NCBI GenBank assembly: GCA_947097615.1
Contig: CAMURX010000092.1
Span: 1-6,800, forward strand
DNA length: 6,800 nt
Reading direction: 5' to 3'
From: an uncultured Neisseria sp.
GTDB lineage: Bacteria > Pseudomonadota > Gammaproteobacteria > Burkholderiales > Neisseriaceae
Shown: in pieces, positions 1 to 4,566 of the stretch
Layout of the letters: each line of letters begins with the position of its first letter
Numbering within the stretch: the stretch's first letter is position 1
The notes under the pieces: generated by a model
Told to the model about the DNA's origin: nothing
The model's database searches: none
What the model saw: only the letters and a program-made list of their open reading frames with translations
Position numbers and translations under genes: made by a program

Positions 1-1045
1 AAGTCTGCGCCATCAGCGTGTTGATGAAGGTATCGGTATCGATGCGGCTGGATTTCGGCTCGAACACCAGTCGCACGGGATGTTCGCCGTCGGACTCGTC
101 GCGCACGCGGTCGATTAAATCCAGCATCAGCTTTTTGGTATTGAGCTGGTCTTGGTTGAGCTGCTTTTTGCCTGCTTTCGGTTTCGGGTTGGTCTGTTCT
201 TCGATTTCAGCAAGGATTTTGGCGGAGTTGGCGTTCGGCGGCAGCTCGGTCACAATCACGCGCCATTGTCCGCGCGCCAGCTTCTCGATTTCGTAACGTG
301 CACGCACGCGCACGCTGCCCTTGCCGGTTTCGTAAATGCGGCGCAATTCGTCCGCCGGCGTAATGATTTGACCGCCGCCCGCAAAATCAGGCGCGGGAAT
401 ATATTGCATCAGGTCGGCGGTTTCCAGCGTCGGCTTTTTCAACAGCGCAATCGCCGCCTGCGTAACTTCGTTCAAATTGTGCGACGGAATTTCGGTCGCC
501 ATGCCCACTGCGATGCCTGACGCGCCGTTGAGCAACACCATAGGCAGGCGGGCGGGCAGGTGCAGCGGTTCGTCAAACGCGCCGTCGTAGTTCGGCACGA
601 AATCCACCGTCCCCTGATTGATTTCGGACAACAGTAATTCCGCAATCGGCGTCAGCCGCGCTTCGGTGTAACGCATCGCCGCCGCCCCGTCGCCGTCGCG
701 CGAACCGAAGTTGCCGATGCCATCGATTAAGGGATAGCGCAAGGTAAAATCCTGCGCCATCCGCACCATCGCCTCATAGGCGGAACTGTCGCCGTGCGGG
801 TGGTATTTACCCAAAATCTCGCCGACCACGCGGGCAGACTTCACGGGTTTCGCGCCCGAGGTCAGACCCATGTCGCGCATGGCGTAGAGAATGCGCCGCT
901 GCACGGGCTTTTGGCCGTCTGAAACTTCGGGCAGGGCGCGGCCTTTGACCACGCTCATGGCGTATTCGAGATAGGCGCGTTCGGCGTATTGGCCGAGCAG
1001 TAGGGTGTCGTGGTCGGAAACGGGGGATGGGGTGTCGTGAATCAT
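1..1045 (-). CDS. parC: DNA topoisomerase IV subunit A (ParC), N-terminal part, cut by window edge
   Basis: ParC is the DNA-cleaving subunit of topoisomerase IV, which unlinks daughter chromosomes with ParE. The window holds codons 1-348; the rest of the protein (about 750-770 residues in the family) lies beyond base 1. The N-terminal winged-helix/tower region is clear: [19 protein letters not shown] at residues 35-53, the resistance-determining helix [20 protein letters not shown] at 80-99, and the catalytic Arg125-Tyr126 in [12 protein letters not shown] (121-132). D86, S87, S88 and E91, where gonococcal quinolone-resistance changes occur, all carry the usual susceptible residue. The start at 1045 is the only reasonable one, since the next Met is residue 30, but it has no Shine-Dalgarno sequence: the leader is C-rich. 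A one-mismatch DUS lies in codons 41-45. The ParC versus GyrA choice rests on the close match to remembered neisserial ParC; confidence is high. Confidence 0.96.
   Translation of the reverse strand, partial: MIHDTPSPVSDHDTLLLGQYAERAYLEYAMSVVKGRALPEVSDGQKPVQRRILYAMRDMGLTSGAKPVKSARVVGEILGKYHPHGDSSAYEAMVRMAQDFTLRYPLIDGIGNFGSRDGDGAAAMRYTEARLTPIAELLLSEINQGTVDFVPNYDGAFDEPLHLPARLPMVLLNGASGIAVGMATEIPSHNLNEVTQAAIALLKKPTLETADLMQYIPAPDFAGGGQIITPADELRRIYETGKGSVRVRARYEIEKLARGQWRVIVTELPPNANSAKILAEIEEQTNPKPKAGKKQLNQDQLNTKKLMLDLIDRVRDESDGEHPVRLVFEPKSSRIDTDTFINTLMAQT
912..923 (+). repeat. DUS-like site inside parC (11 of 12 bases)
   Basis: TGGCCGTCTGAA differs from AGGCCGTCTGAA only at the first base. In parC it is read backwards as GTT TCA GAC GGC C, giving Val41-Ser42-Asp43-Gly44. 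It could still serve as an uptake site because the 10-base core is intact. Confidence 0.8.
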
Positions 1046-1049
1046 GCGC

Positions 1050-1071
1050 GGGGAGGGTTGGGGGAAAAGGG
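1050..1071 (+). other. G-quadruplex motif in the parC leader
   Basis: Four guanine runs (4, 3, 5 and 3 G) are separated by loops A, TT and AAAA, meeting the usual G3+N1-7 rule. The G-rich strand is the template strand for parC. The motif fills nearly all the space between the putative -10 box (1076-1081) and the ATG at 1045, so the mRNA leader would be C-rich and lack a Shine-Dalgarno sequence. Folding in vivo is not shown by sequence alone. Confidence 0.7.
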
Positions 1072-1075
1072 CGGT

Positions 1076-1081
1076 ATTGTA
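1076..1081 (-). promoter_or_regulatory. Putative -10 box for parC
   Basis: On the minus strand this reads TACAAT (5 of 6 to TATAAT), 30 bases before the parC start. No good -35 hexamer lies 16-18 bases further upstream. A start site near 1069 would give a leader of about 25 bases. Confidence 0.45.
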
Positions 1082-1116
1082 AAGCAAAATTAACGCAGCG
1101 GCATGGCGGGAGGCCG

Positions 1117-1136
1117 TTCCCGTCTGCACGGGAATG
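1117..1136 (-). repeat. dRS3-like repeat
   Basis: The minus strand carries ATTCCC, eight bases, then GGGAAC: 11 of 12 fixed positions of the neisserial dRS3 repeat (ATTCCC-N8-GGGAAT). Bases 1117-1134 also form a 7-bp perfect stem (TTCCCGT/ACGGGAA) with a 4-base loop. dRS3 units are common intergenic repeats in Neisseria and are known insertion targets of filamentous prophages; no prophage is present here. Confidence 0.65.
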
Positions 1137-1141
1137 ACGTT

Positions 1142-1164
1142 TCTGAAAACCTTTCAGACGGCCT
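1142..1164 (-). repeat. DUS overlapping the lrgB stop, with partial inverted copy
   Basis: An exact AGGCCGTCTGAA on the minus strand occupies 1153-1164; its first A is the last base of the lrgB TGA stop. Seven bases (TCTGAAA, 1142-1148) pair with TTTCAGA at 1152-1158 across a 3-base loop. This may be a truncated relative of the usual DUS-pair terminator. No T-run follows on the minus strand, so termination would be weak. Confidence 0.75.
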
Positions 1165-1856
1165 CAATAACCCATCAGCGGCAGCAGCACGGGCACGAGA
1201 AAGGCGGTGAGCACGCCGTTGACGATTAGGCCCAAGCCCGCGTAGGCGGCGTATTTCTTGCTGCGTTCGAGCGAAGCGGCCATGCCCATCGCGTGCGAGG
1301 CGGCACCCACCGACATACCCTGCGACATCGGCTTGTGCACCGTGCCCAGCCGCAGTAGGCGGTAGCCCGCCGTCTGGCCGATCATGCCGGCGGCAATCAC
1401 CGAGGCGGCGGTGATGGCGGGCAGGCCGCCTATGCTGCAGGTGATTTCGATGGCGATGGGGCTGGTGACGGATTTGGCGGCAAGGCTCAACACGGTTTCC
1501 CGCCCCGCGCCCGCGAGTTTGGCAAGGTATACCGCGCTGACGATGCCGGTGACGCTGCCTGCGGTTTGCGACAGGATAATCGGCAGCCACTGGCGGCGGA
1601 TTCTGTCCCAGTTGAGATACAGCGGCACGGCCAGGCCGACGACGACGGGTTTGAGCCAGAAATCGATGAATTGCGCCGCCTGATGGTAGTCGGGATAGGC
1701 GATGCCGCAGAGTTTCAGATAGATGATGACCAGCGCGGTGGTGCACATCACGGGATTGAAGAGGACGTTGCCGGTGCGGGCGCGCACAATGTTCACCAGC
1801 CAGTAGGCGGTAACGGTGAGCCAGAGCAGTACGGCGGGGTGGCGCAGCATATCCAT
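1164..1856 (-). CDS. lrgB: LrgB family membrane protein
   Basis: A 230-residue inner-membrane protein of the LrgB/CidB family, the usual length. The product works with an LrgA/CidA partner; such pairs were first described as holin/antiholin-like regulators of autolysis, and some characterised pairs move pyruvate. Which applies here cannot be read from sequence. Family landmarks are LKPVVVGLAVPLY (residues 68-80), AAKSVTSPIAIEI (126-138) and GMSVGAASHAMGMAAS (180-195), among many hydrophobic segments. I chose the ATG at 1856 because it overlaps the lrgA stop by one base (TGATG) and gives a family-length protein. The reading frame continues upstream through lrgA, but that extension is Arg/His-rich and looks like shadow translation. 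The stop codon shares a base with a DUS. Confidence 0.93.
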   Translation of the reverse strand: MDMLRHPAVLLWLTVTAYWLVNIVRARTGNVLFNPVMCTTALVIIYLKLCGIAYPDYHQAAQFIDFWLKPVVVGLAVPLYLNWDRIRRQWLPIILSQTAGSVTGIVSAVYLAKLAGAGRETVLSLAAKSVTSPIAIEITCSIGGLPAITAASVIAAGMIGQTAGYRLLRLGTVHKPMSQGMSVGAASHAMGMAASLERSKKYAAYAGLGLIVNGVLTAFLVPVLLPLMGY

Positions 1857-2197
1857 CAGCGTTTGCGCAGCAGTTCGTGCGTTTTGCCGGTGACGAACAT
1901 TACCGCCAGCGTGCTGAACACGGTGGACACGGCAATCGGCCAAAAGTCGCGCGCCACCAGGTCGAGATATTCCATCACCGCCACGCAGGGCGGTACGAGA
2001 AACAGCGACAGATTGGCCATCATCGTGTCCACCGCGCCCTGCAGCCACGCGGTTTTCACCCAGCCGGCCTGCAAGGCGGCAAACAGCAGCGCCATGCCGA
2101 TGATGCTGCCGGGCAGTTGCAGGCCGGTGAAATGAATCACCGCCTCTCCGGCGGCGAGAAAACCGAAAATAATGCTCAAGGCGCGGATAAGCTGCAT
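1856..2197 (-). CDS. lrgA: CidA/LrgA family holin-like membrane protein
   Basis: A 113-residue, four-helix membrane protein of the CidA/LrgA family. Landmarks are LPGSIIGMALLF (residues 28-39) and FLVPPCVAVMEY (66-77), matching the conserved LPGSiiGM and F.VP..V..M blocks. The basic tail (HELLRKR) is probably cytoplasmic. Start choice: ATG 2197 follows AGGAG with a 10-base gap; an upstream in-frame ATG at 2266 would add an Arg/His/Pro-rich stretch unlike the family. It is first in a two-gene unit with lrgB, with TGATG stop-start overlap indicating translational coupling and a fixed ratio. In firmicutes LrgAB responds to pyruvate through a two-component system; no such regulator is visible here. 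The precise function (lysis control or metabolite transport) is unknown. Confidence 0.93.
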   Translation of the reverse strand: MQLIRALSIIFGFLAAGEAVIHFTGLQLPGSIIGMALLFAALQAGWVKTAWLQGAVDTMMANLSLFLVPPCVAVMEYLDLVARDFWPIAVSTVFSTLAVMFVTGKTHELLRKR

Positions 2198-2244
2198 GGG
2201 CGGTGTTCTCCTGTGTGATGGATTTTGATGTTGTGCTGCGGCGG

Positions 2245-2273
2245 AATATAGCGGGCGGCTTAACAAAAGGCAA
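2245..2273 (-). promoter_or_regulatory. Putative sigma-70 promoter for lrgAB
   Basis: On the minus strand TTGCCT (2273-2268) is followed after 17 bases by TATATT (2250-2245), about 48 bases before the lrgA start. The -10 matches TATAAT at 5 of 6 positions, the -35 at 3 of 6, and the spacing is ideal. Confidence 0.5.
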
Positions 2274-2289
2274 CATTGGGCAACATAAA

Positions 2290-2351
2290 GAGGCCGTCTG
2301 AAAGCGCAGCTTTAACGAAGTGATGGCGGAAACGGGCCTTCAGGCGGCCTC
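2290..2351. repeat. DUS with a one-base-variant inverted partner
   Basis: An exact DUS (2291-2302, plus strand) faces TTCAGGCGGCCT at 2339-2350, which on the minus strand is AGGCCGCCTGAA, one base off the DUS. With flanking G and C the arms are 13 bp with one mismatch, separated by 36 bases. It lies between the lrgAB promoter and the DUS-pair terminator of the neighbouring gene. It may be a decayed DUS pair. Confidence 0.65.
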
Positions 2352-2368
2352 GATAGTGCGGCAGGCAG

Positions 2369-2405
2369 GCAAAAGGCCGTCTGAAAACGGGTTTCAGACG
2401 GCCTT
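2369..2405 (-). terminator. DUS-pair terminator of the 95-residue gene
   Basis: Arms at 2373-2386 and 2392-2405 are perfectly complementary over 14 bp with a 5-base loop, each holding a complete DUS (2374-2385 plus, 2393-2404 minus). Read on the minus strand the stem ends in a run of four T, 15 bases past the stop of the gene at 2420-2707. Converging DUS copies used as intrinsic terminators are well known in Neisseria. Confidence 0.85.
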
Positions 2406-2419
2406 GTGTATCGCGGGCT

Positions 2420-2707
2420 TTATTTCTTTTCTTTCTTTTCGCGCTCTTCGGCTTTTTTTGCCGACGCTTCCAGGCGGGCGGCTACGTAGTCCACCATCAG
2501 GTCTTTTTTCTCCCAGAAAAAGGTTTCCATTTTTTGCAGGGAGTAGATGCGGCGCACCATGCCGGGCAAACCGGCGTGGATGATGGCGGCGACTTCTTTG
2601 TTCAGCGCTTCGTTGTCCATTGCGGTTTTCAGATCGACGGCTTTTTCGGCGAGGAAGGCGTTGAGGTTTTTCACCACGCCGCCGTGGATTTCAAACTGGT
2701 TGAGCAT
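2420..2707 (-). CDS. Hypothetical protein, 95 residues, lysine-rich tail
   Basis: I do not recognise this protein. It has no signal peptide or membrane segment, so it is probably cytoplasmic. Residues 1-79 are predicted mostly helical, with a mid-section LPGMVRRIYSLQKMETFFWEKKDLMVDYVAARL (residues 47-79, listed here in words: Leu-Pro-Gly turn, then aromatic and basic helix). Residues 80-95 are an alternating Glu/Lys tail, probably a charged helix. Support for it being real: its own leader with a TATAAT box at 2749-2754, a GGGA-type ribosome site before ATG 2707, a well-formed DUS-pair terminator just after the stop, and no competing gene. It is transcribed divergently from hemJ across a shared palindromic promoter region. 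Confidence 0.75.
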   Translation of the reverse strand: MLNQFEIHGGVVKNLNAFLAEKAVDLKTAMDNEALNKEVAAIIHAGLPGMVRRIYSLQKMETFFWEKKDLMVDYVAARLEASAKKAEEREKKEKK

Positions 2708-2748
2708 GACTTTGTTTCCCTTTTTGTCGGTTGGTTTGAAAGGCGCGC

Positions 2749-2754
2749 ATTATA
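2749..2754 (-). promoter_or_regulatory. Putative -10 box for the 95-residue gene
   Basis: TATAAT on the minus strand, in the left arm of the palindrome, 41 bases before the start at 2707. No -35 match is seen at the expected distance, which is GC-rich. Confidence 0.5.
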
Positions 2755-2787
2755 GCGCAAAAGCCGCCGCAGGCCGCGGCGGGCTGC

Positions 2788-2795
2788 TATATAAT
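2788..2795 (+). promoter_or_regulatory. Putative -10 box for the hemJ operon
   Basis: TATATAAT contains TATAAT at 2790-2795; TATATA at 2788-2793 is preceded by TGC, an extended -10 pattern that could compensate for the missing -35. A start near 2800 would give a leader of roughly 25 bases. Confidence 0.5.
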
Positions 2796-2811
2796 GCGCG
2801 CCTCTTGGGGG

Positions 2812-2823
2812 AGGCCGTCTGAA
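2812..2823 (+). repeat. DUS abutting the hemJ start codon
   Basis: An exact AGGCCGTCTGAA is followed by one A and then ATG. The AGG of the DUS with the preceding G makes GAGG, the only Shine-Dalgarno-like sequence, 10 bases before the ATG. Confidence 0.9.
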
Positions 2824-2824
2824 A

Positions 2825-3244
2825 ATGTATTTGTGGTTTAAGTTTCTCCATCTGTTTTTCATCATTTCGTGGTTTGCGGGTTTGTTTTACCTGCCGCGTA
2901 TTTATGTGAATCTGGCGCAGGCAGACGTGGCCTCGGCCGAATACCGCCGTCTGCTCGACATGGCGCGGCGGCTGTTGCGTTTTATGACGCCGCTGGGCGC
3001 GGGTGCGCTGGTGTTCGGCCTGCTTGTGCCGTTTGCCGCGGGCTGGTGGGGGCAGGGCTGGGTGTACGCCAAACTGGCGCTGGGGCTGTTTCTCGCCGCC
3101 TACCATGTCTGCTGTTTTTTCCTGCTGCGCGCCTTTACCGCGCAGCGCAACCGCCGCAGCCACAAGTGGTACCGCGTGTTTAACGAAATCCCCGTGCTGG
3201 CAATGATTGCCGCGCTGTATCTGGTGGTTTTCAAACCGTTTTAA
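2825..3244 (+). CDS. hemJ: HemJ-type protoporphyrinogen IX oxidase
   Basis: HemJ is an inner-membrane protein that oxidises protoporphyrinogen IX to protoporphyrin IX, the step before iron insertion in haem synthesis. The 139-residue product is close to family length (about 140-150). Features seen: an N-terminal helix with His9, then WFAGLFYLPRIYV (residues 16-28); a second helix around 55-72; AKLALGLFLAAYH (82-94) with Lys83 and His94; RSHKWYRVFNEIPVLAMIAALYLVVF (111-136), described as the family's R-S-H...FNE-P block; and a KPF C-terminus. Conserved His and Lys residues in the family bind haem and are needed for activity. The gene heads a same-strand cluster; the CYTH gene starts 19 bases after its stop. 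Databases may call it CopD family or UPF0093. The translation start sits directly against a DUS. Confidence 0.9.
   Translation: MYLWFKFLHLFFIISWFAGLFYLPRIYVNLAQADVASAEYRRLLDMARRLLRFMTPLGAGALVFGLLVPFAAGWWGQGWVYAKLALGLFLAAYHVCCFFLLRAFTAQRNRRSHKWYRVFNEIPVLAMIAALYLVVFKPF
3040..3062 (+). other. G-quadruplex motif in the hemJ coding strand
   Basis: G runs of 3, 5, 3 and 3 are separated by CTGGT, CA and CT. The bases encode the Trp/Gly-rich loop GWWGQGW (residues 73-79), so the motif may simply reflect TGG and GGN codons. Confidence 0.5.
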
Positions 3245-3250
3245 GCAAAG

Positions 3251-3262
3251 AGGCCGTCTGAA
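3251..3262 (+). repeat. DUS abutting the CYTH gene start codon
   Basis: An exact DUS fills most of the hemJ-CYTH gap and is followed by A and ATG. The 17-base string GAGGCCGTCTGAAAATG is identical to that at the hemJ start, again supplying a GAGG ribosome site 10 bases upstream. Confidence 0.9.
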
Positions 3263-3263
3263 A

Positions 3264-3749
3264 ATGACTGTGGAAATCGAACGCCGTTTTTTGTTGGCAA
3301 ACGATGCTTGGCGCGCCGAAGCGGGCGAGCCGCGCCTGATGAGCCAGGGCTATCTGAGCGTGGAAAAAGAGCGCACCATCCGCGTGCGCATCGTCGGCGA
3401 ACAAGCGTGGCTGACGCTCAAAGGCTGGATTTCCGACGTGACGCGTAGCGAGTTCGAGTATGAAATCCCTTTGGCGCACGCGCGGGAGATTTTGCACAGC
3501 ATGTGCCCTTTCCGTATGGAAAAACGCCGCTACGAAATCCGCTGCGACGGCTTTACCTTTGAAATCGACGAATACGCGGGCGACAACGCGCCGCTGGTCG
3601 TGGCCGAAATCGAGCTGCCCGCCGAAGACGCCGCCTTTCCCCGCCCCGCCTGGCTCGGCCGCGAAATCACCTCCGACGGCCGCTTTACCAACGCCTATCT
3701 GAGCAAACACCCGTATGCCGGATGGAGCGAAACCGAAAAGGCCGTCTGA
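3264..3749 (+). CDS. CYTH domain protein, probable triphosphatase
   Basis: A 161-residue single-domain CYTH protein. Bacterial members of this short class hydrolyse inorganic tripolyphosphate or similar triphosphates inside a beta-barrel tunnel using divalent metal; some relatives are class IV adenylate cyclases. Signature positions: E4-I-E6-R-R8 in place of the classic ExExK, QGYL (28-31), TIRVR (38-42), TLKG with Lys53 (51-54), EFEYEIP (63-69), EKRRYEI (86-92), FEIDEY (99-104) and VAEIELP (113-119). The last residue of ExExK is Arg instead of Lys. The substrate is not predictable. Start choice: ATG 3264 begins right at the motif; an upstream in-frame ATG at 3207 lies within hemJ. The final codons and the stop (GCC GTC TGA) are part of a DUS. 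It is second in the cluster. Confidence 0.87.
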   Translation: MTVEIERRFLLANDAWRAEAGEPRLMSQGYLSVEKERTIRVRIVGEQAWLTLKGWISDVTRSEFEYEIPLAHAREILHSMCPFRMEKRRYEIRCDGFTFEIDEYAGDNAPLVVAEIELPAEDAAFPRPAWLGREITSDGRFTNAYLSKHPYAGWSETEKAV

Positions 3750-3750
3750 A
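3739..3750 (+). repeat. DUS containing the CYTH gene stop codon
   Basis: The exact DUS AGGCCGTCTGAA encodes the end of the CYTH protein: the AG completes a Lys codon, then GCC (Ala), GTC (Val) and TGA stop. Confidence 0.9.
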
Positions 3751-3784
3751 ACGCTTTCACTTTGTTGAAGCCCCGCTTTCGGAA

Positions 3785-3796
3785 ACGTCATTCCCG
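3785..3796 (+). repeat. Half dRS3-like repeat
   Basis: ACGTCATTCCCG here equals the minus-strand sequence at 1129-1140 beside the dRS3-like repeat; no matching GGGAAT half follows. It lies in the 69-base gap before the acidic protein gene, 34 bases after a DUS. Confidence 0.4.
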
Positions 3797-3818
3797 CTGT
3801 TTACCAAGGAGCAAAACC

Positions 3819-4172
3819 ATGTATGAAGTCAACCGCAGCGCCTTTCTTCTGATTCCGCAAGAGCCCTTTTTGCACTGGCTGCACTCGGTCGGTGTCAGGG
3901 ATGTCACCCTCGAAGATTTGCAGGCCGACGCCAACGCCTACCTTACCGATCCGTGCGACCATGTCGACGATGTTTGGGACATCATCGAACACCGCACCGC
4001 CGAGATTTTCGCCGCCGAACTGGCCGACTGGTGCGAAGACGAAAGCCTGTGGCCGGATCTCCATCCCGACATTTTCGCCGAATGGTTCGATATCCGCCCC
4101 GCCTCCCTCGTCACCGACCTGTCTGCCGAACCGCTGGCGCGCGAAAGCTTCGTGCCCTTTGAAACGCACTGA
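3819..4172 (+). CDS. Conserved-looking hypothetical protein, very acidic, no lysine
   Basis: I cannot name this 117-residue protein. It has 26 Asp/Glu, 5 Arg and no Lys, so it is strongly negative. There is no signal peptide or membrane span; it should be a soluble cytoplasmic protein. Visible blocks: an N-terminal FLLIPQEPFLHWL (residues 9-21), a segment TLEDLQADANAYL (30-42), a central helical run VWDIIEHRTAEIFAAELADW (52-71) and a tail EWFDIRPASLVTDL (88-101) rich in aromatics. I chose ATG 3819 because AAGGAG lies 7 bases upstream; the in-frame ATG at 3762 adds basic residues and has no ribosome site. Its stop is 1 base before the thioesterase start, so the two are probably co-translated. 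I have a vague memory of similar unnamed proteins in gamma-proteobacteria. Confidence 0.8.
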   Translation: MYEVNRSAFLLIPQEPFLHWLHSVGVRDVTLEDLQADANAYLTDPCDHVDDVWDIIEHRTAEIFAAELADWCEDESLWPDLHPDIFAEWFDIRPASLVTDLSAEPLARESFVPFETH

Positions 4173-4173
4173 G

Positions 4174-4566
4174 ATGGAAGACGCCGTTTTCCGCATACGC
4201 GGCTACCACCTCGACGGCTACGGCCATGTGAACAACGCGCGCTACCTCGAATTTCTCGAAGAAGCGCGCTGGCACTTTTTCGAACAGCACGACCTGCTCG
4301 GCGAGCTGGCAGGCGTGCAGATAGTCGTCGCCCGCGTCGATATCCGCTACCGCCGCAGCGCGGTGGCGGGCGACGTGCTTACCGTGCGCAACCGCGTCAA
4401 AACCGTCGAGCCGCGTCTGGCCGTTATCCGCCAGATTGTCTCCTTTGCCGACAGCGGCAAAACCGCCGCGCAGGCCGATGTCACCCTCGTGCCCGTTTCA
4501 GACGGCCGCAGCACCGAATTTCCTGCCGCCGTCTTCCAAACCCTGCAACAGATGTTCCGCTCATGA
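4174..4566 (+). CDS. Acyl-CoA thioesterase, 4HBT hot-dog family
   Basis: A 130-residue hot-dog fold thioesterase of the 4-hydroxybenzoyl-CoA thioesterase/YbgC/FcbX-like group, which cleaves acyl-CoA or acyl-carrier thioesters in the cytoplasm. The active-site block is clear: GYHLDGYGHVNNARYLEFLE (residues 10-29) followed by EAR, with Asp14 in the catalytic position and HVNN typical of this group. The second half has the expected strands: VQIVVARVDIRYRRSAVAGD, then VRNRV and AVIRQIVSF. Length is normal for the family. The substrate is unknown. ATG 4174 begins 1 base after the upstream stop, with no clear Shine-Dalgarno sequence of its own, implying coupling; its TGA overlaps the next ATG (ATGA). 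Codons for VSDGR near residues 108-112 contain a one-mismatch DUS. Confidence 0.9.
   Translation: MEDAVFRIRGYHLDGYGHVNNARYLEFLEEARWHFFEQHDLLGELAGVQIVVARVDIRYRRSAVAGDVLTVRNRVKTVEPRLAVIRQIVSFADSGKTAAQADVTLVPVSDGRSTEFPAAVFQTLQQMFRS
4497..4508 (-). repeat. DUS-like site inside the thioesterase gene (11 of 12 bases)
   Basis: On the minus strand this reads CGGCCGTCTGAA, differing from the DUS only at base 1. It is read in the gene as GTT TCA GAC GGC C (Val-Ser-Asp-Gly), the same frame and orientation as the site in parC. Confidence 0.8.

Larger units (their letters stand above)
2741..2803. repeat. 63-bp imperfect palindrome with divergent -10 boxes
   Basis: The outer arms AGGCGCGCATTATAGC (2741-2756) and GCTATATAATGCGCGCCT (2786-2803) pair except for a 2-base insertion. 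Inner GC-rich arms at 2762-2770 and 2776-2785 pair with one bulge around a 5-base loop. The two ends carry mirror-image TATAAT sequences facing outward. Confidence 0.8.

Noticed and set aside
910..1045. Possible fluoroquinolone-resistance changes in parC
   Set aside because: The relevant residues D86, S87, S88 and E91 (codons at 790-775) are the susceptible type, and nothing in the first 45 codons suggests resistance.
1857..2276. Upstream extension of the lrgB frame giving a 370-residue protein
   Set aside because: The added part lies over lrgA and is Arg/His-rich shadow translation; ATG 1856 gives the family length and overlaps the lrgA stop.
2291..2404. Cluster of repeated GCCGTCTGAA units as a possible CRISPR array
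   Set aside because: Units are 12-base uptake sequences in mixed orientation with irregular spacing and no spacers; no cas genes.
2708..2824. Correia repeat in the hemJ upstream palindrome
   Set aside because: The ends lack the TATAGTGGATTAA-type Correia termini; the palindrome is GC-rich and centred on promoter boxes.
3231..3791. 186-codon minus-strand frame opposite the CYTH gene
   Set aside because: Shadow of a gene with clear CYTH motifs; no ribosome site or recognisable domain.
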